Below, piece by piece: positions 6,492 to 15,398 of a DNA stretch of 30,456 nucleotides (the stretch's first letter is position 1; each line of letters opens with the position of its first letter). The stretch covers positions 1 to 30,456 of the forward strand of contig CAZHDF010000022.1 in assembly GCA_964531525.1 (NCBI GenBank). Reading direction: 5' to 3'. The notes under the pieces are model-generated. The model was not told where the DNA came from, made no database searches, and saw nothing but the letters and a program-made list of their open reading frames with translations. The DNA is from CAYYWV01 sp964531525. GTDB taxonomy: Bacteria; Pseudomonadota; Alphaproteobacteria; JAAXGF01. Both the position numbers and the translations under genes were made by a program.

Positions 6492-9194
6492 TCACCCCCC
6501 GGGGCACCGCGCCTCGCCCGCGCCGACTTCGATGATCGGGCCGAAATACTCCCGCCCGCGGCGCGCCGTGCTCGCCGGGGTGACGGAGGCGACGATCGTT
6601 CCCGCGAAGTCTCGGGGCAGCGGGATCGCGATCGGCGCTCGTCGCCTGTCCGCGCGCGTCTCGGACATCGGCGTCAGCGCGGTGGCGGCGTCCACGCGGC
6701 ACGTCCCCCGCGCCACCGCGACGCGATAAAGGCGCAGAACCGTACCCGATTCGGCGTCGCCGTCCTGTTGCCCATAGAGGTAATCCACCACGACGCCGGG
6801 CCCTCCGTTCTCCAGGGTGGCGAGATCGCTTCGGACGTAAAGCGGGTTCGGGCCGTCCGCGAGCGGCTTGAGATAGGGCGCCGTCGTCCAGTCGAGCGCG
6901 AGAAGCGCCCAATTGTTCGCGGCGCTTCGATCCATGGCGACGACCCGGTGGCGAAACGGCCGCCATTCGTCGGAAAGCGCGGCCTTGACCAATCCCAGCT
7001 CGTCGCAACGGCTGGTCGCGCGGTCGGCCAGCCGGGCGGCGACGAACCCGAGGTTGGGGGCGTAGAAGCAGACGAAAACCTCGGGGCGGCGATAGGCCGG
7101 ATTGACCTCGCGGTCCGCGAGCCAGAGATAGCGAAAGTCCAGGGCCGGCTCGTATCCGTCGGCGGTTTGGCGATATCCCCCGGTGGACAGGCCGAACGGG
7201 TCCATGTAGCCCCAGGACCCGCTGGTCGAGGCGAAGGGAATCGCGTAGGTGTTCGAGACGATGCCCTTGCCCTTGAACGGGGGCTCCTTGAGCCGCGCGA
7301 GGAAGGCCAACTGGTTGGGCGGCAGGAGCTGAACGTAGCGTCCCTGCGCGTAAAGCCACTGCGCGCCCGTCAGAACGGCCGCCAGGGACGCCGCCGCCAT
7401 GGTCCCGCCCAGAAGCCGGCGACCGAAGCGGACGTACTCGCTCGCCGCCAGGGTGGGGCCGAGGACGCGGCGGCGCGCCGCGAACTCGCGCGCAACCTCG
7501 ACGAGCAGGAAGAGCGCCGCCGCTACGGCGGCGTCCAGATGGGCCACCAGGAACGTTTCGCCGCGATACAGATAGCCGGTATGGATGTATCCGGGCGACA
7601 GGCGATACACGATCCCGTAGGCGAGAAGGCCGCAGACGAAGAATGGGAGCAGCCCGTCGAGGCTCCGCGTCCGGGTTCTGCTTCGGGGCAGGAGAATGGC
7701 CATCACCCAGGCCGTCGCCGCCGCGAACACGGCGAGGCGGTCGAGCCACGCCCCCCCGGGCGGCACCAGGGCGTCTCCCCAAAGGATTTCGCGGTCGACG
7801 CGGTAGAAACCCGGCTGCGCCGAAATCCACAGGGTGATCGCCAGAAGAAACGCGGCCGCGGACAGCCGGGCGACCGCCTCGGCCATGGTCGGCGGCGGCA
7901 AGCGCAGGACCAAGACGGAGACCCCGAGCCCGGCGAGGGCCGTGAGAACGATCGCCGGTACGGCGACCATGGCGGACTCGCCGCTTACGCCCGATGCCAG
8001 ACCGATGACCGACGCGTTCAGAAGCAGCTCGCCCAGAAAAGCGAACGCCGCGCCGAGCAACGACAACGAGGCCAGCGACGCCATCGTCGGCGGAACGTCG
8101 CGCGCGTCGAGGCGTCGGGCCAGGCGCGTGCGAACGCTCCGCAAGGCCGCCCCGGCCAGGACGACGAACGTCATGACGGTGATGAATGGCGTCAGAATCT
8201 CGAACTGCTGGCGCGTGAACGAGGCCCGGAACGCGCGCCAGCTATCGAACATCTCCCCATTCATGAGATTGTAGAAGAAGGCGATGTTCCGCGCGCCGTA
8301 GAAGTCCCGAAGCAGACGCATCGCCGCCGTCGGGTCTTCCGCCATGTTGCGGGCGAAGAAGGTGAGCTTCGCGTCGGTCAGAAAATCCTGCCAGCCGAGG
8401 TAGCCGATAAGCTGAGCCGTCAGAACGCCGAGCCCGGTGACGGCGCCGAGGCCCAGGGCCGTCCATCCGGCGAGCAGCCGCCGCCAGTCGCGGCGCAGCC
8501 GCCAACCGATGTAGAAGCCGGTCGTCAGCGCGCCGAAGGCCACGAAGACGAATTCGTAATAAAAAAGGAATGCGCTGTTGATGTAGGTCAGCAGAATCCA
8601 GCGCTTGTATCGCGGCCCGGTCAACCCCTCGGCGCAGAGCAGGCTGGAGAATATGAAGAACGGAATCCAGACGCGATAGGTGTTCACCTGCCACTGGGCG
8701 AAGAACACGTAATCGGTCATCAGGACGAGCGCGGCGATCAGGGCGAACAACGGGTTCGCGCGGCGTGCGAAGAACGTGAAGGCCATCGCGACGACGGCAA
8801 GCCCGATCGTGAAGGTCGTGATCGCGATCTGAAGCTCGATCGAGCGCGCGCCGAAAAGATAGAGAAGAGACGAGAACAGGCGCGGCAGGTTGCCTTGATG
8901 GGTATGGACGAAGGGATGCGCGTCCGCCTCGGGACTCACCGCCTCGTCGGCGAGGCCGAAGCTCTCCGCCGCCCCGAATTCGATCAAGTTGCGCGCGTGG
9001 TTGAGGCTGGAGAAGGACTCGTTGTTGTCGAGGACGTAGGGCACGAAGTCCGTCGCCACCAGCATGGTGCCGTAAAGCAGGACATAGACGGTGAGCACGA
9101 CCGCCAGGCCCACGCGGTGGGACAGCGCTGACGCCATCCACGCGGCGGTTTTTTCCGGCCGGACGGCCGCTTTTTCCGCGATGGCGGTCGCCAC
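6492..9194 (-). CDS. Large polytopic membrane protein, GT-C glycosyltransferase-like
   Basis: This encodes 900 aa starting at GTG 9194, one base after the stop of the upstream gene. There is an N-terminal TM at about residues 28-48, followed by a first extracytoplasmic loop with an acidic D56-N-N-E59 motif and HPFVHTHQGN (residues 93-102). Many more TMs follow up to about residue 600, then a soluble C-terminal domain of about 270 residues. An acidic motif in the first loop and a multi-TM core with a large C-terminal periplasmic domain are features of GT-C glycosyltransferases, which use polyprenyl-phosphate sugars at the outer face of the inner membrane. No ArnT, PMT or O-antigen ligase consensus is complete, so the family assignment is inference. 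It is the last gene of the 14-gene operon and may decorate the exported glycan. Confidence 0.68.
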   Translation of the reverse strand: MATAIAEKAAVRPEKTAAWMASALSHRVGLAVVLTVYVLLYGTMLVATDFVPYVLDNNESFSSLNHARNLIEFGAAESFGLADEAVSPEADAHPFVHTHQGNLPRLFSSLLYLFGARSIELQIAITTFTIGLAVVAMAFTFFARRANPLFALIAALVLMTDYVFFAQWQVNTYRVWIPFFIFSSLLCAEGLTGPRYKRWILLTYINSAFLFYYEFVFVAFGALTTGFYIGWRLRRDWRRLLAGWTALGLGAVTGLGVLTAQLIGYLGWQDFLTDAKLTFFARNMAEDPTAAMRLLRDFYGARNIAFFYNLMNGEMFDSWRAFRASFTRQQFEILTPFITVMTFVVLAGAALRSVRTRLARRLDARDVPPTMASLASLSLLGAAFAFLGELLLNASVIGLASGVSGESAMVAVPAIVLTALAGLGVSVLVLRLPPPTMAEAVARLSAAAFLLAITLWISAQPGFYRVDREILWGDALVPPGGAWLDRLAVFAAATAWVMAILLPRSRTRTRSLDGLLPFFVCGLLAYGIVYRLSPGYIHTGYLYRGETFLVAHLDAAVAAALFLLVEVAREFAARRRVLGPTLAASEYVRFGRRLLGGTMAAASLAAVLTGAQWLYAQGRYVQLLPPNQLAFLARLKEPPFKGKGIVSNTYAIPFASTSGSWGYMDPFGLSTGGYRQTADGYEPALDFRYLWLADREVNPAYRRPEVFVCFYAPNLGFVAARLADRATSRCDELGLVKAALSDEWRPFRHRVVAMDRSAANNWALLALDWTTAPYLKPLADGPNPLYVRSDLATLENGGPGVVVDYLYGQQDGDAESGTVLRLYRVAVARGTCRVDAATALTPMSETRADRRRAPIAIPLPRDFAGTIVASVTPASTARRGREYFGPIIEVGAGEARCPGG

Positions 9195-9195
9195 G

Positions 9196-10503
9196 CTACG
9201 TGCGCCCCGTCGCGGTCAAGGTTTGCAGGGCGCGGTAATACACGGGGGCCAGGGGCTCGGTCGCGGCCCGGGCGGCGGGATCGTTGAGGCGCGCGTCGAT
9301 GAACCGGGCCTCCCACCACCAGGAGCCGGTGGCGCCATAGACGGTCGCGAGGCAGGCGAAGGCGACCAGCGGCAGCGCGCCCGCCACCGCGCCGCGCTTT
9401 TCGAGCCAATCGACGGCGCGGACCGCGAGGCACAGCCACGCGGCGGTCGTCGCGAGCACGACGAGCCGCGCGGCGATCTGAAGATAGAGCGCTTCGGCCG
9501 CCCAGGGGTCGTCCGGCGCGGCGGCCATGTATCGCCACATCGCGAAGACGGTCAGCAGACCAGCGGCCGCGGCGAAGGCCAGGGCATCGACCGCATGAGG
9601 CGGGTATCGCGCCGCGCGCGGCGCCAGCCATCGGCCCGCGATCACGCCGGCGATCGCCGCCAGCACGAGCGCAACGAGCGTCGATGCGAACGTGCTGCTC
9701 GCCGAGAAAATGCGCCATTGCCCCAGGGAAAACGCCGCCGCGCCGATCGCGAGCAGGGGCGCGATCCGGGGCCAGGGAAGGGCGCGCGGGCGCAGCGAGA
9801 GGTCCATGAGGACGAAGCCCAACAGCAGCAAGCCGCCGAGCGTGATGTGAAACAACAGGGTCGTCAGCGTCAGCACATAGCCCGCGACGATTCGCCCGCT
9901 CCAGCGGTTGGTGAGCGCCGCCATCAGAATCAACGCGAGCGACGACTTCGGCCAGAAGCTGAGGGGGCTGAACGCCTCGCCGGGATTGACGATCAGGACG
10001 ACGAGATTGATGAGGTTCTCCAGCGGCCCATAATATAGCAGGTGGTCGGAGGGGCTTGGCCCGGGAAGAAACCCCAATAGCGCCATGGCGCCCGAGGCGA
10101 GCGCGAAGGGCGCGGCCATGGCGGGCGCCCGGGCGAGCCCCAGGAACGCGATCAGCAGGCCCGCCAGGAAAGCGGCGCTCTGGGTGAAGGCGATCTGTCG
10201 CGCGAGCGCGTCGGGGAAAAGCCGCGTCCCCAGATAGCTCATGGCGGCGGCGAGCGGATAGTTCCGGCTGGACAGCGCGCGTCGGTCGAGTTCGCGGGCG
10301 ATGGCGGCCTGGTCCTGTCCCAGGGCGCGAACCTCTTTTTCGAGCGCCGCCTCGGCCCGCGCGGGCTCGAACCAGCGATAGCCCAGATACTGGACATAGT
10401 AGATGTCCTGGCTTCCCGTCAGTCCCCGGGACAGGTGATAGGCGCCGCTCGCGGCGACGATCAACGCTGCGAGCAGAAAAAAGTGGGGCGCGCACCGGGT
10501 CAT
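9196..10503 (-). CDS. Polytopic membrane protein of unknown function
   Basis: This encodes 435 aa from ATG 10503, which overlaps the stop of the upstream GT2 gene by 4 bases (ATGA), the usual sign of coupled translation. The first helix (residues about 8-22) is followed by an extracytoplasmic-looking segment (GSQDIYYVQYLGYRWFEP and a charged helix), then about ten hydrophobic segments. The PSDHLLYYGPLENLINLVVL and VNPGEAFSPLSFWPKSS segments lie between TMs and could be functional loops. No family is recognised. Coupling to a GT2 upstream and a GT-C-like protein one base downstream suggests the three act together on one glycan, perhaps as a membrane transferase or polymerase-like component. 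A Wzy-type polymerase is conceivable but unproven. Confidence 0.66.
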   Translation of the reverse strand: MTRCAPHFFLLAALIVAASGAYHLSRGLTGSQDIYYVQYLGYRWFEPARAEAALEKEVRALGQDQAAIARELDRRALSSRNYPLAAAMSYLGTRLFPDALARQIAFTQSAAFLAGLLIAFLGLARAPAMAAPFALASGAMALLGFLPGPSPSDHLLYYGPLENLINLVVLIVNPGEAFSPLSFWPKSSLALILMAALTNRWSGRIVAGYVLTLTTLLFHITLGGLLLLGFVLMDLSLRPRALPWPRIAPLLAIGAAAFSLGQWRIFSASSTFASTLVALVLAAIAGVIAGRWLAPRAARYPPHAVDALAFAAAAGLLTVFAMWRYMAAAPDDPWAAEALYLQIAARLVVLATTAAWLCLAVRAVDWLEKRGAVAGALPLVAFACLATVYGATGSWWWEARFIDARLNDPAARAATEPLAPVYYRALQTLTATGRT

Positions 10504-11579
10504 CGCCGAGCCTTGTCCGCTTCGCGCGCCGTTCGCGCCGCCGCGGTGCCTTCGTCCGACGCCCGGTCGGGCGCGGGGCGGGCGGGGCGCAGGAGGTATT
10601 CGAGCCGTCGTTTCGGCACCGCCACGGCGTCGAACGGGCGCAGGCGCAGAAAAAGATAGACGGCGGCGAGCCGCGGCGTGCCGAGAAGGGCGCGAAGGAT
10701 CGCCCGGTCGCGCGCATCGGCGCCGGGGAAAAGCGTGAGAATGTCGGCGAGCGCCGGGCCGGGGCGGGACAGAAGAACCCGCGCGCTTCCGAAAAGCCAA
10801 CGGTTTCGCAGCCGGCGGATCAGTTCGGACGAGAACCGGCGGGCCGGGTCTTCCGACATGATCCGCGTGGCGATATCGATGATGGCGTGGGTGTTGGCGG
10901 CATTTCCCGTGGTTTGGTCCGAGATGCCTCCGCGCAGCTTGCGCCAGCAGGCCAGCGGCGTCGGGATGAAACAAACGTCGTGCGCCAGCGCCAGCAAGAG
11001 ATGAGCAAAACCGTCGCAGAAGCTGCGAAGCTCGCCACGAAAGCCGCCCTCGGCGAGCAGGGGCTCGCGCCGGTAGATCACGGTGTTCCCCATGACCCAC
11101 GATCCCTCGCGCATAAGGTGCCGTTCCGCCTCGCGGGGGGTGATCGCGCTCGCGCCCTGGGTCGGAAGCGGCGTCGGGAAAATGCCGAGGTCGTCGCCGT
11201 CCTCGTCGATGATCCGGGCGAGCGTCGAGCAGAACGCCGCCTCCGGGTGCCGGTCGAGCAGACCGAGGGATTCGGCGAAGAACCCGGGAAGCACCCGGTC
11301 GTCGGCGGCGGCGAAGTAGACGTAAGGATCTTCGGCCGCGCGCAGGAATTCGTTCATGGTCGCGATCACGCCCTGGTTTCGCTCGCGGTAGATCGGCCGG
11401 ATCGTCGGATGGCGCGCGGCGAAGTCGGCGATCACCTGGCGGCTTTCGTCGGTCGAGGCGTCATCAACGACGACGATTTCGCGCGGTTGGCGGGACTGGG
11501 CCAGCAGCGCGTTCAGGGCCGTGGGGAGATAGCGGGCGTGATTGTAGTTCGGGACGACGACCGAAAGCGTTGCGGACAT
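10500..11579 (-). CDS. Glycosyltransferase family 2
   Basis: This encodes 359 aa from ATG 11579 (MSATLSVVVPNYN); an in-frame ATG at 11603 would add 8 non-conserved residues. The GT-A fold signature is clear: VVVPNYNHARYL at residues 7-18, IVVVDDASTDES (D39-D40), and a DXD-like AADD at residues 91-94 within YFAAADDRVLPGF. WVMGNTVIYRRE and CDGFAHLL follow in the acceptor half. Such enzymes transfer a sugar from a nucleotide donor to a lipid-linked glycan on the cytoplasmic side. The last about 40 residues are Arg/Ala-rich and poorly conserved. Its stop overlaps the start of the next membrane-protein gene by 4 bases, placing it in the same transcript. Confidence 0.88.
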   Translation of the reverse strand: MSATLSVVVPNYNHARYLPTALNALLAQSRQPREIVVVDDASTDESRQVIADFAARHPTIRPIYRERNQGVIATMNEFLRAAEDPYVYFAAADDRVLPGFFAESLGLLDRHPEAAFCSTLARIIDEDGDDLGIFPTPLPTQGASAITPREAERHLMREGSWVMGNTVIYRREPLLAEGGFRGELRSFCDGFAHLLLALAHDVCFIPTPLACWRKLRGGISDQTTGNAANTHAIIDIATRIMSEDPARRFSSELIRRLRNRWLFGSARVLLSRPGPALADILTLFPGADARDRAILRALLGTPRLAAVYLFLRLRPFDAVAVPKRRLEYLLRPARPAPDRASDEGTAAARTAREADKARR

Positions 11580-11628
11580 GGGGCGTCGGATCCCGGGCGG
11601 CATTACAGGGCGCGCGGCCGGCGGGACG

Positions 11629-12321
11629 TCATTCGCCTTCCCTGAGGCCGCAGCACAGCGCGAACAGGTAATGGGCCATCTTGTGATAGCCCGTATGCAC
11701 CACCTCGTCGTTCATGCTGAACATGAACACGTTATGGAAGTAACGTTCCATGGTGGCCTTGAGGTCGGGCATGGTCTTGCAGTTGACGTGCCCCTCCTTG
11801 CTCGTGGGCGATGCGTAGGGCTGGGATTCGAGCGACGGAATGCCGATGATGCAAACGCCGCCCGGCTTCTTCAGGCTCGCCATCATGTTGGTCAGGAACG
11901 GGTGCTCGTCGGCCGGTTGGATATGCTCCAGCACGTCGAGCGCATAGACCGCGTCGAACGCGCCCGGCACCGGTCCCGCCAGCATGTCGTGGACGCGCAA
12001 TTCGATCGGCCAGCGTTCGTCGTCACGGCCCTTGGCGTCGTCGATAAAGACCGGGTCGAAGTCGATCGCGGTCAACGCCTCGACCTCTTGGCGAACGATG
12101 CGCGTGCCGAAGGCGTCGGCGCAGCCGACCTCCAGCACATGCCCCGCGCCCTGAAGCATCTTGGCGACGAACTTGTAGCGCGACAGCATGAACACGAGCC
12201 GCTTGGGGTCGTCGTGCCAGGACTGGCTCGACATCAGGCCGAAACGCTCCAGCCCGCGCGTGTCGCGGTAGTCCAGGCAGATTTGGTATTGGGGTTCCTT
12301 GGTCTTGGCGACCTCGGCCAT
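11629..12321 (-). CDS. Class I SAM-dependent methyltransferase
   Basis: This encodes 230 aa from ATG 12321, preceded by AGAGG about 8 bases upstream; the frame extends further upstream but without family-like sequence. SAM-binding motif I is HVLEVGCADAFG (residues 61-72), the acidic end of strand beta2 is AIDFDP, and the post-I/IV region reads FDAVYALDVLEHIQP. The C-terminal part, with a segment KEGHVNCKTMPDLKATMERYF, is typical of polysaccharide-locus methyltransferases. It probably O- or N-methylates a sugar; position and acceptor are unknown. It is separated from the upstream methyltransferase gene by a 166-base gap, the largest gap inside the operon. Confidence 0.82.
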   Translation of the reverse strand: MAEVAKTKEPQYQICLDYRDTRGLERFGLMSSQSWHDDPKRLVFMLSRYKFVAKMLQGAGHVLEVGCADAFGTRIVRQEVEALTAIDFDPVFIDDAKGRDDERWPIELRVHDMLAGPVPGAFDAVYALDVLEHIQPADEHPFLTNMMASLKKPGGVCIIGIPSLESQPYASPTSKEGHVNCKTMPDLKATMERYFHNVFMFSMNDEVVHTGYHKMAHYLFALCCGLREGE

Positions 12322-12487
12322 GCTGCGCCTCTTTCGTCGCGACGGGTCGGATTCGGTACTTGCGGCGGGGAGGCCCGGGCCGCGCCCGCGTCGTTTCATT
12401 CCTGGCGAGACCACGCTCCGGGATCCGTTCGCGCCCCAAGGCGTGTTCGGTCGGCTCCACGCCGCCCATTTCCCGTCCGGGGCCGGT

Positions 12488-13207
12488 TCATTTCGGAGAG
12501 GTCACGTCCTCGTCGTTCGCGATATCGGTAATCGTGTATTCCCGATCGAACTCGAGAATGGTCCAGTAATAATCGCCAGTATACCCCGCCTCGGCGAAGG
12601 TCGCCAGCCAAGCCTCGGGCGTGGAATAGGTTTTCGCGGTGAGCATCCAGCTTTCGAACAGCGCCTTCTCCGCGGGCGTGCGGTAGGCGTCGACTTGAAC
12701 GAACCCGCGTCCGGGAGCGAGCCGCTCCATCTCGCGCAGCGCGACGATGCAGCGGTCGCGGTCGAGATTGTGTACCGTGTTGATGCTGAGCACCGCGCTG
12801 AAGCTGCGGTCGGGAAACGGCAGGTGGTCGGCGCTGCCGAGATGCAGCCGCCCGACGACCTCGGGCTCGCAGTTCATGAGCGCGTACTCGGAAATGTCGA
12901 GGCCGAAGACTTCGAGCCCCGGACAGGCCGCGAGCAGATCCTTGACCAGAAACCCCTTGGCGCAGCCGACGTCGAGCACCCGGTCGCCCGGCTTGAGCCC
13001 GAAATGGACGACGATGTCGCGCGCCACCGGCACCCAGCGGCCGTCGTAACGATAGCCGCCATAGCCCTGCTCGCGCGGGCCGTCGAAGTACTCGCGCCCG
13101 AACTTCAGCGCGATCGCGCGGTTCTCGGCCTTGGCCGCCTCGCGCGCGGCGACGTTGCGCTTGGTCTTTTGCGGCAAGGCTCGGAGCAGGTTGATCTCGC
13201 GCCCCAT
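12488..13207 (-). CDS. Class I SAM-dependent methyltransferase
   Basis: This encodes 239 aa from ATG 13207, whose A is shared with the stop codon of the upstream SDR gene (TGATG), indicating coupled translation. Motif I is DRVLDVGCAKGF (residues 75-86), followed by VFGLDISEYAL and FSAVLSINTVHNL. The N-terminal 60 residues are charged and end in a Tyr/Gly-rich segment (REQGYGGYRYDGRW). This header is characteristic of a methyltransferase type I have seen within sugar-nucleotide loci, though the acceptor is not known to me. Adjacency to the His-substituted SDR and the Cys-less dehydrogenase suggests it acts on the same modified sugar. Confidence 0.82.
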   Translation of the reverse strand: MGREINLLRALPQKTKRNVAAREAAKAENRAIALKFGREYFDGPREQGYGGYRYDGRWVPVARDIVVHFGLKPGDRVLDVGCAKGFLVKDLLAACPGLEVFGLDISEYALMNCEPEVVGRLHLGSADHLPFPDRSFSAVLSINTVHNLDRDRCIVALREMERLAPGRGFVQVDAYRTPAEKALFESWMLTAKTYSTPEAWLATFAEAGYTGDYYWTILEFDREYTITDIANDEDVTSPK

Positions 13208-14094
13208 CACGCCGTCTCCGCGATCTCCCGATGGGCCTGGGCGAGCCCCTCTTCGAGGGGCGTGAAGACGAATTCGGGAAACGCCTTGCGAAGCGCCGTC
13301 ACGTCGAAGGCGCGGTGCGTGATCGGCACTTGGCGTGGGCTGCCCTGAAGCGCGATCGGCCGGTCGAACCGGGCGGCGACCAGCTCGGCGATCTCGCGGA
13401 AGCTGGCCGAACGGCCGCTCGCGAGGTTGAGCAGGCCGGCGCTTCCGTGGCGCAGGACGGCGACCACCAGGGCCGCGGCGTCCTCGACGAACAGATGGTC
13501 GCGGGTCTCCTCGCCCTCGCCGCCGAAGGTGATCTTTCCGTCCTTGGCGGCTTGGCGGCGAAACCGGTTGGGACCGTACGAGTTGTGAGGATCACCGGCG
13601 CCGTAAAGAAGGGTGGGGCGCAGAATCGCGAGCGGCGCGTCACCGGCGCTGGCGGCGAACATGACCTCGCGGGTGCGGTGCATGGCGGCGTACAGGTCGC
13701 CCGGGTCGGCGGGGCTGTCCTCGTTCACCAGGCCGGCGCGGAAGGGATAGACCGCGTCCGAGCTGATATAGACCAGATGCGCGACCGGGCGGGCGGCGAC
13801 CGCCGCGCAGACCGCCTCGGCCATGCGCAGGTTCTTCATCAGCGTGGCGATGTCGCGTCCGCGGTCGGGCGTGAGCGCGGCGAACATCACAAGCGAATCG
13901 CTCGGACGCAGCATCGCCGCGAGCCGCTCGGCGGCGTCGTCGGCGAGAAGGTCGAGATCGCCCGAACCGAGCGCCAGGGTGTCGATTTTCCCGGCCGCGA
14001 GTCGGCGGCAGGTGGCGTCGCCGAGAAAGCCGCGCGCGCCGAGAACGACGACGCGCTCGGGGTCTCGGGGCTCGGAAGTGCGGTGTTGAAGCAT
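13207..14094 (-). CDS. Extended SDR with YxxxH in place of YxxxK
   Basis: This encodes 295 aa from ATG 14094 (GGGAAGAA lies upstream). The NAD(P) motif is GARGFLG (residues 19-25), Ser111/Ser112 lie in VYISSDAVYP, and the catalytic Tyr is Y135 in LYAAMHRTRE. The residue four after Tyr, normally Lys, is His139. The rest follows the nucleotide-sugar epimerase/reductase pattern (ILRPTLLYGAGD, then RDHLFVEDAAALV). It is probably an oxidoreductase, epimerase or dehydratase of the sugar pathway, possibly with altered chemistry. It is translationally coupled to the downstream methyltransferase (1-base overlap) and lies 23 bases after the Cys-less UGDH-like gene. Confidence 0.8.
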   Translation of the reverse strand: MLQHRTSEPRDPERVVVLGARGFLGDATCRRLAAGKIDTLALGSGDLDLLADDAAERLAAMLRPSDSLVMFAALTPDRGRDIATLMKNLRMAEAVCAAVAARPVAHLVYISSDAVYPFRAGLVNEDSPADPGDLYAAMHRTREVMFAASAGDAPLAILRPTLLYGAGDPHNSYGPNRFRRQAAKDGKITFGGEGEETRDHLFVEDAAALVVAVLRHGSAGLLNLASGRSASFREIAELVAARFDRPIALQGSPRQVPITHRAFDVTALRKAFPEFVFTPLEEGLAQAHREIAETA

Positions 14095-14117
14095 GGCGCG
14101 GGTTCTTCCCTGTTATC

Positions 14118-15398
14118 TCATGGCTGCATTTTGCCGAGCCGCCGGTATGCGAGACCGGCGTCGCGGCAGGCGGCTTCGTCCAGAACGGCGTAAGGGTCGA
14201 TCACGACCCGGCCGCGCATCGCCTCGGCGATCGCCGCCGGCTTCAGCGCCCGATAGTCGTCCCAGGGCGTCATCACGAGGACCGCGTCGGCGTCGGTGCA
14301 GGCGTCCAGCGGCGTCGCGCAGTCCTGCGCCGCCGGATGCGGCGCGGCCGAGGCCGGGACCACCGGATCATGGAGCTTGAGCGCGAACGGGCCGAGGCTT
14401 TCGATCAGCGCGATCGCGGGCGAGTTCTTGGTCGAGTGGGTGTTTTCCTTGTAGGCCAGCCCGAGAACGCCGATCACCGGCGCCTTGACCGTCGCGATGA
14501 CGGTCTCGTGCAGCAGGCGCAGCGCCCAGTCCTTGCGGTAGCGGCTGTTGGCGATCCAGGCGCGCACCACGCCGGCGTCGGTCCCATGGGCGTCGGCGTA
14601 ACGGCAGACCGTGGCGAGGTCGCGTTCGAGATTGCCGCCGGCGATGCCCAGCCCCGGCGACAGATAGGCGTATTGGCCGATGCGTCGGTCGAGCTTCAGG
14701 GCCGGCGCGATCTCCGACCAGTCGGCGCCGATCTTTTCGCAGATCTCGGCGAGGGTGTTGGTGACGCTGATCAAGGCGACGAGACAGCAGTTGATCGAGA
14801 TCTTGGCGAGCTCGGCGCTCTCGTAGCGCATGGGCAGTATCGGGCAATCGAAGGCGTCGAGCACCGTCCGATAGGCCGCGGGCAACGGTCGCGCCGGGTC
14901 AGCGCAGCCGACGATGAAGCGTTCGGGATTGAGGGCACGGTCGACCGCGCGGCCGAAGATCAGCGTCTCGACCTGGTAGTAGAGCCGCGCCCCATCGCGC
15001 CCGAGCCCGAGGCCGCGCGTGAAGCCGGGGGGAACCTGGCTCAGCACCACCATGACCGCGTCGTCGCCGAGAGTCTCGCCCACGACGGCGACCAGTCGTT
15101 CGATCGGCCCAAGGTCGCTGACGCCCTGGTCGTCGGTCGGCACGTCGGCGGCGATGTAAACCAGATCGCAGTCGCCGAGCCGCGCGACCTCGGCGCTGAA
15201 AATCAGGCGCGCCGCCTGTTGTTCGAGCATTTCGGGCAGGCCGGGTTCGACCACCGGCAGCTCGCCGCGTTCCAGCGCCGCGATGCGTGCTGGGTCGGGG
15301 TCGTAGCAGACCACGGAGAAGCCGCGCGCGGCGGTGGCCGCCGCCGAGTTGAGCCCGAGATGGGTCATGCCCACGAAGCCCACGACCGGCGCCGTCAT
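14118..15398 (-). CDS. UDP-glucose/GDP-mannose dehydrogenase-family protein lacking the catalytic Cys
   Basis: This encodes 426 aa from ATG 15398, with a strong GGAGGAGG about 7 bases upstream. Family members oxidise the C6 alcohol of an NDP-sugar to the acid in two NAD-dependent steps through a Cys thiohemiacetal. Family landmarks present are GFVGMTHLG (residues 7-15), EPGLPEML, SQVPPGFTR in place of the usual S-T-V-P-x-G-T, E144, the SAELAKISIN segment with K199 and N203, and DRRIG. The active-site loop, normally G-G-x-C-F-x-K-D, reads GGNLERD (254-260), so no Cys is present and the loop is about one residue shorter. The enzyme cannot use the standard mechanism to form an acid. The gene overlaps the upstream Gfo/Idh gene by 4 bases. 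Confidence 0.8.
   Translation of the reverse strand: MTAPVVGFVGMTHLGLNSAAATAARGFSVVCYDPDPARIAALERGELPVVEPGLPEMLEQQAARLIFSAEVARLGDCDLVYIAADVPTDDQGVSDLGPIERLVAVVGETLGDDAVMVVLSQVPPGFTRGLGLGRDGARLYYQVETLIFGRAVDRALNPERFIVGCADPARPLPAAYRTVLDAFDCPILPMRYESAELAKISINCCLVALISVTNTLAEICEKIGADWSEIAPALKLDRRIGQYAYLSPGLGIAGGNLERDLATVCRYADAHGTDAGVVRAWIANSRYRKDWALRLLHETVIATVKAPVIGVLGLAYKENTHSTKNSPAIALIESLGPFALKLHDPVVPASAAPHPAAQDCATPLDACTDADAVLVMTPWDDYRALKPAAIAEAMRGRVVIDPYAVLDEAACRDAGLAYRRLGKMQP

Noticed and set aside
6141..9131. Very long plus-strand open frame opposite the 900-aa membrane protein
   Set aside because: It is an antisense GC-rich shadow: its translation is low-complexity Arg/Glu/Gly/Gln-rich without domains, while the minus-strand frame has clear TM segments.
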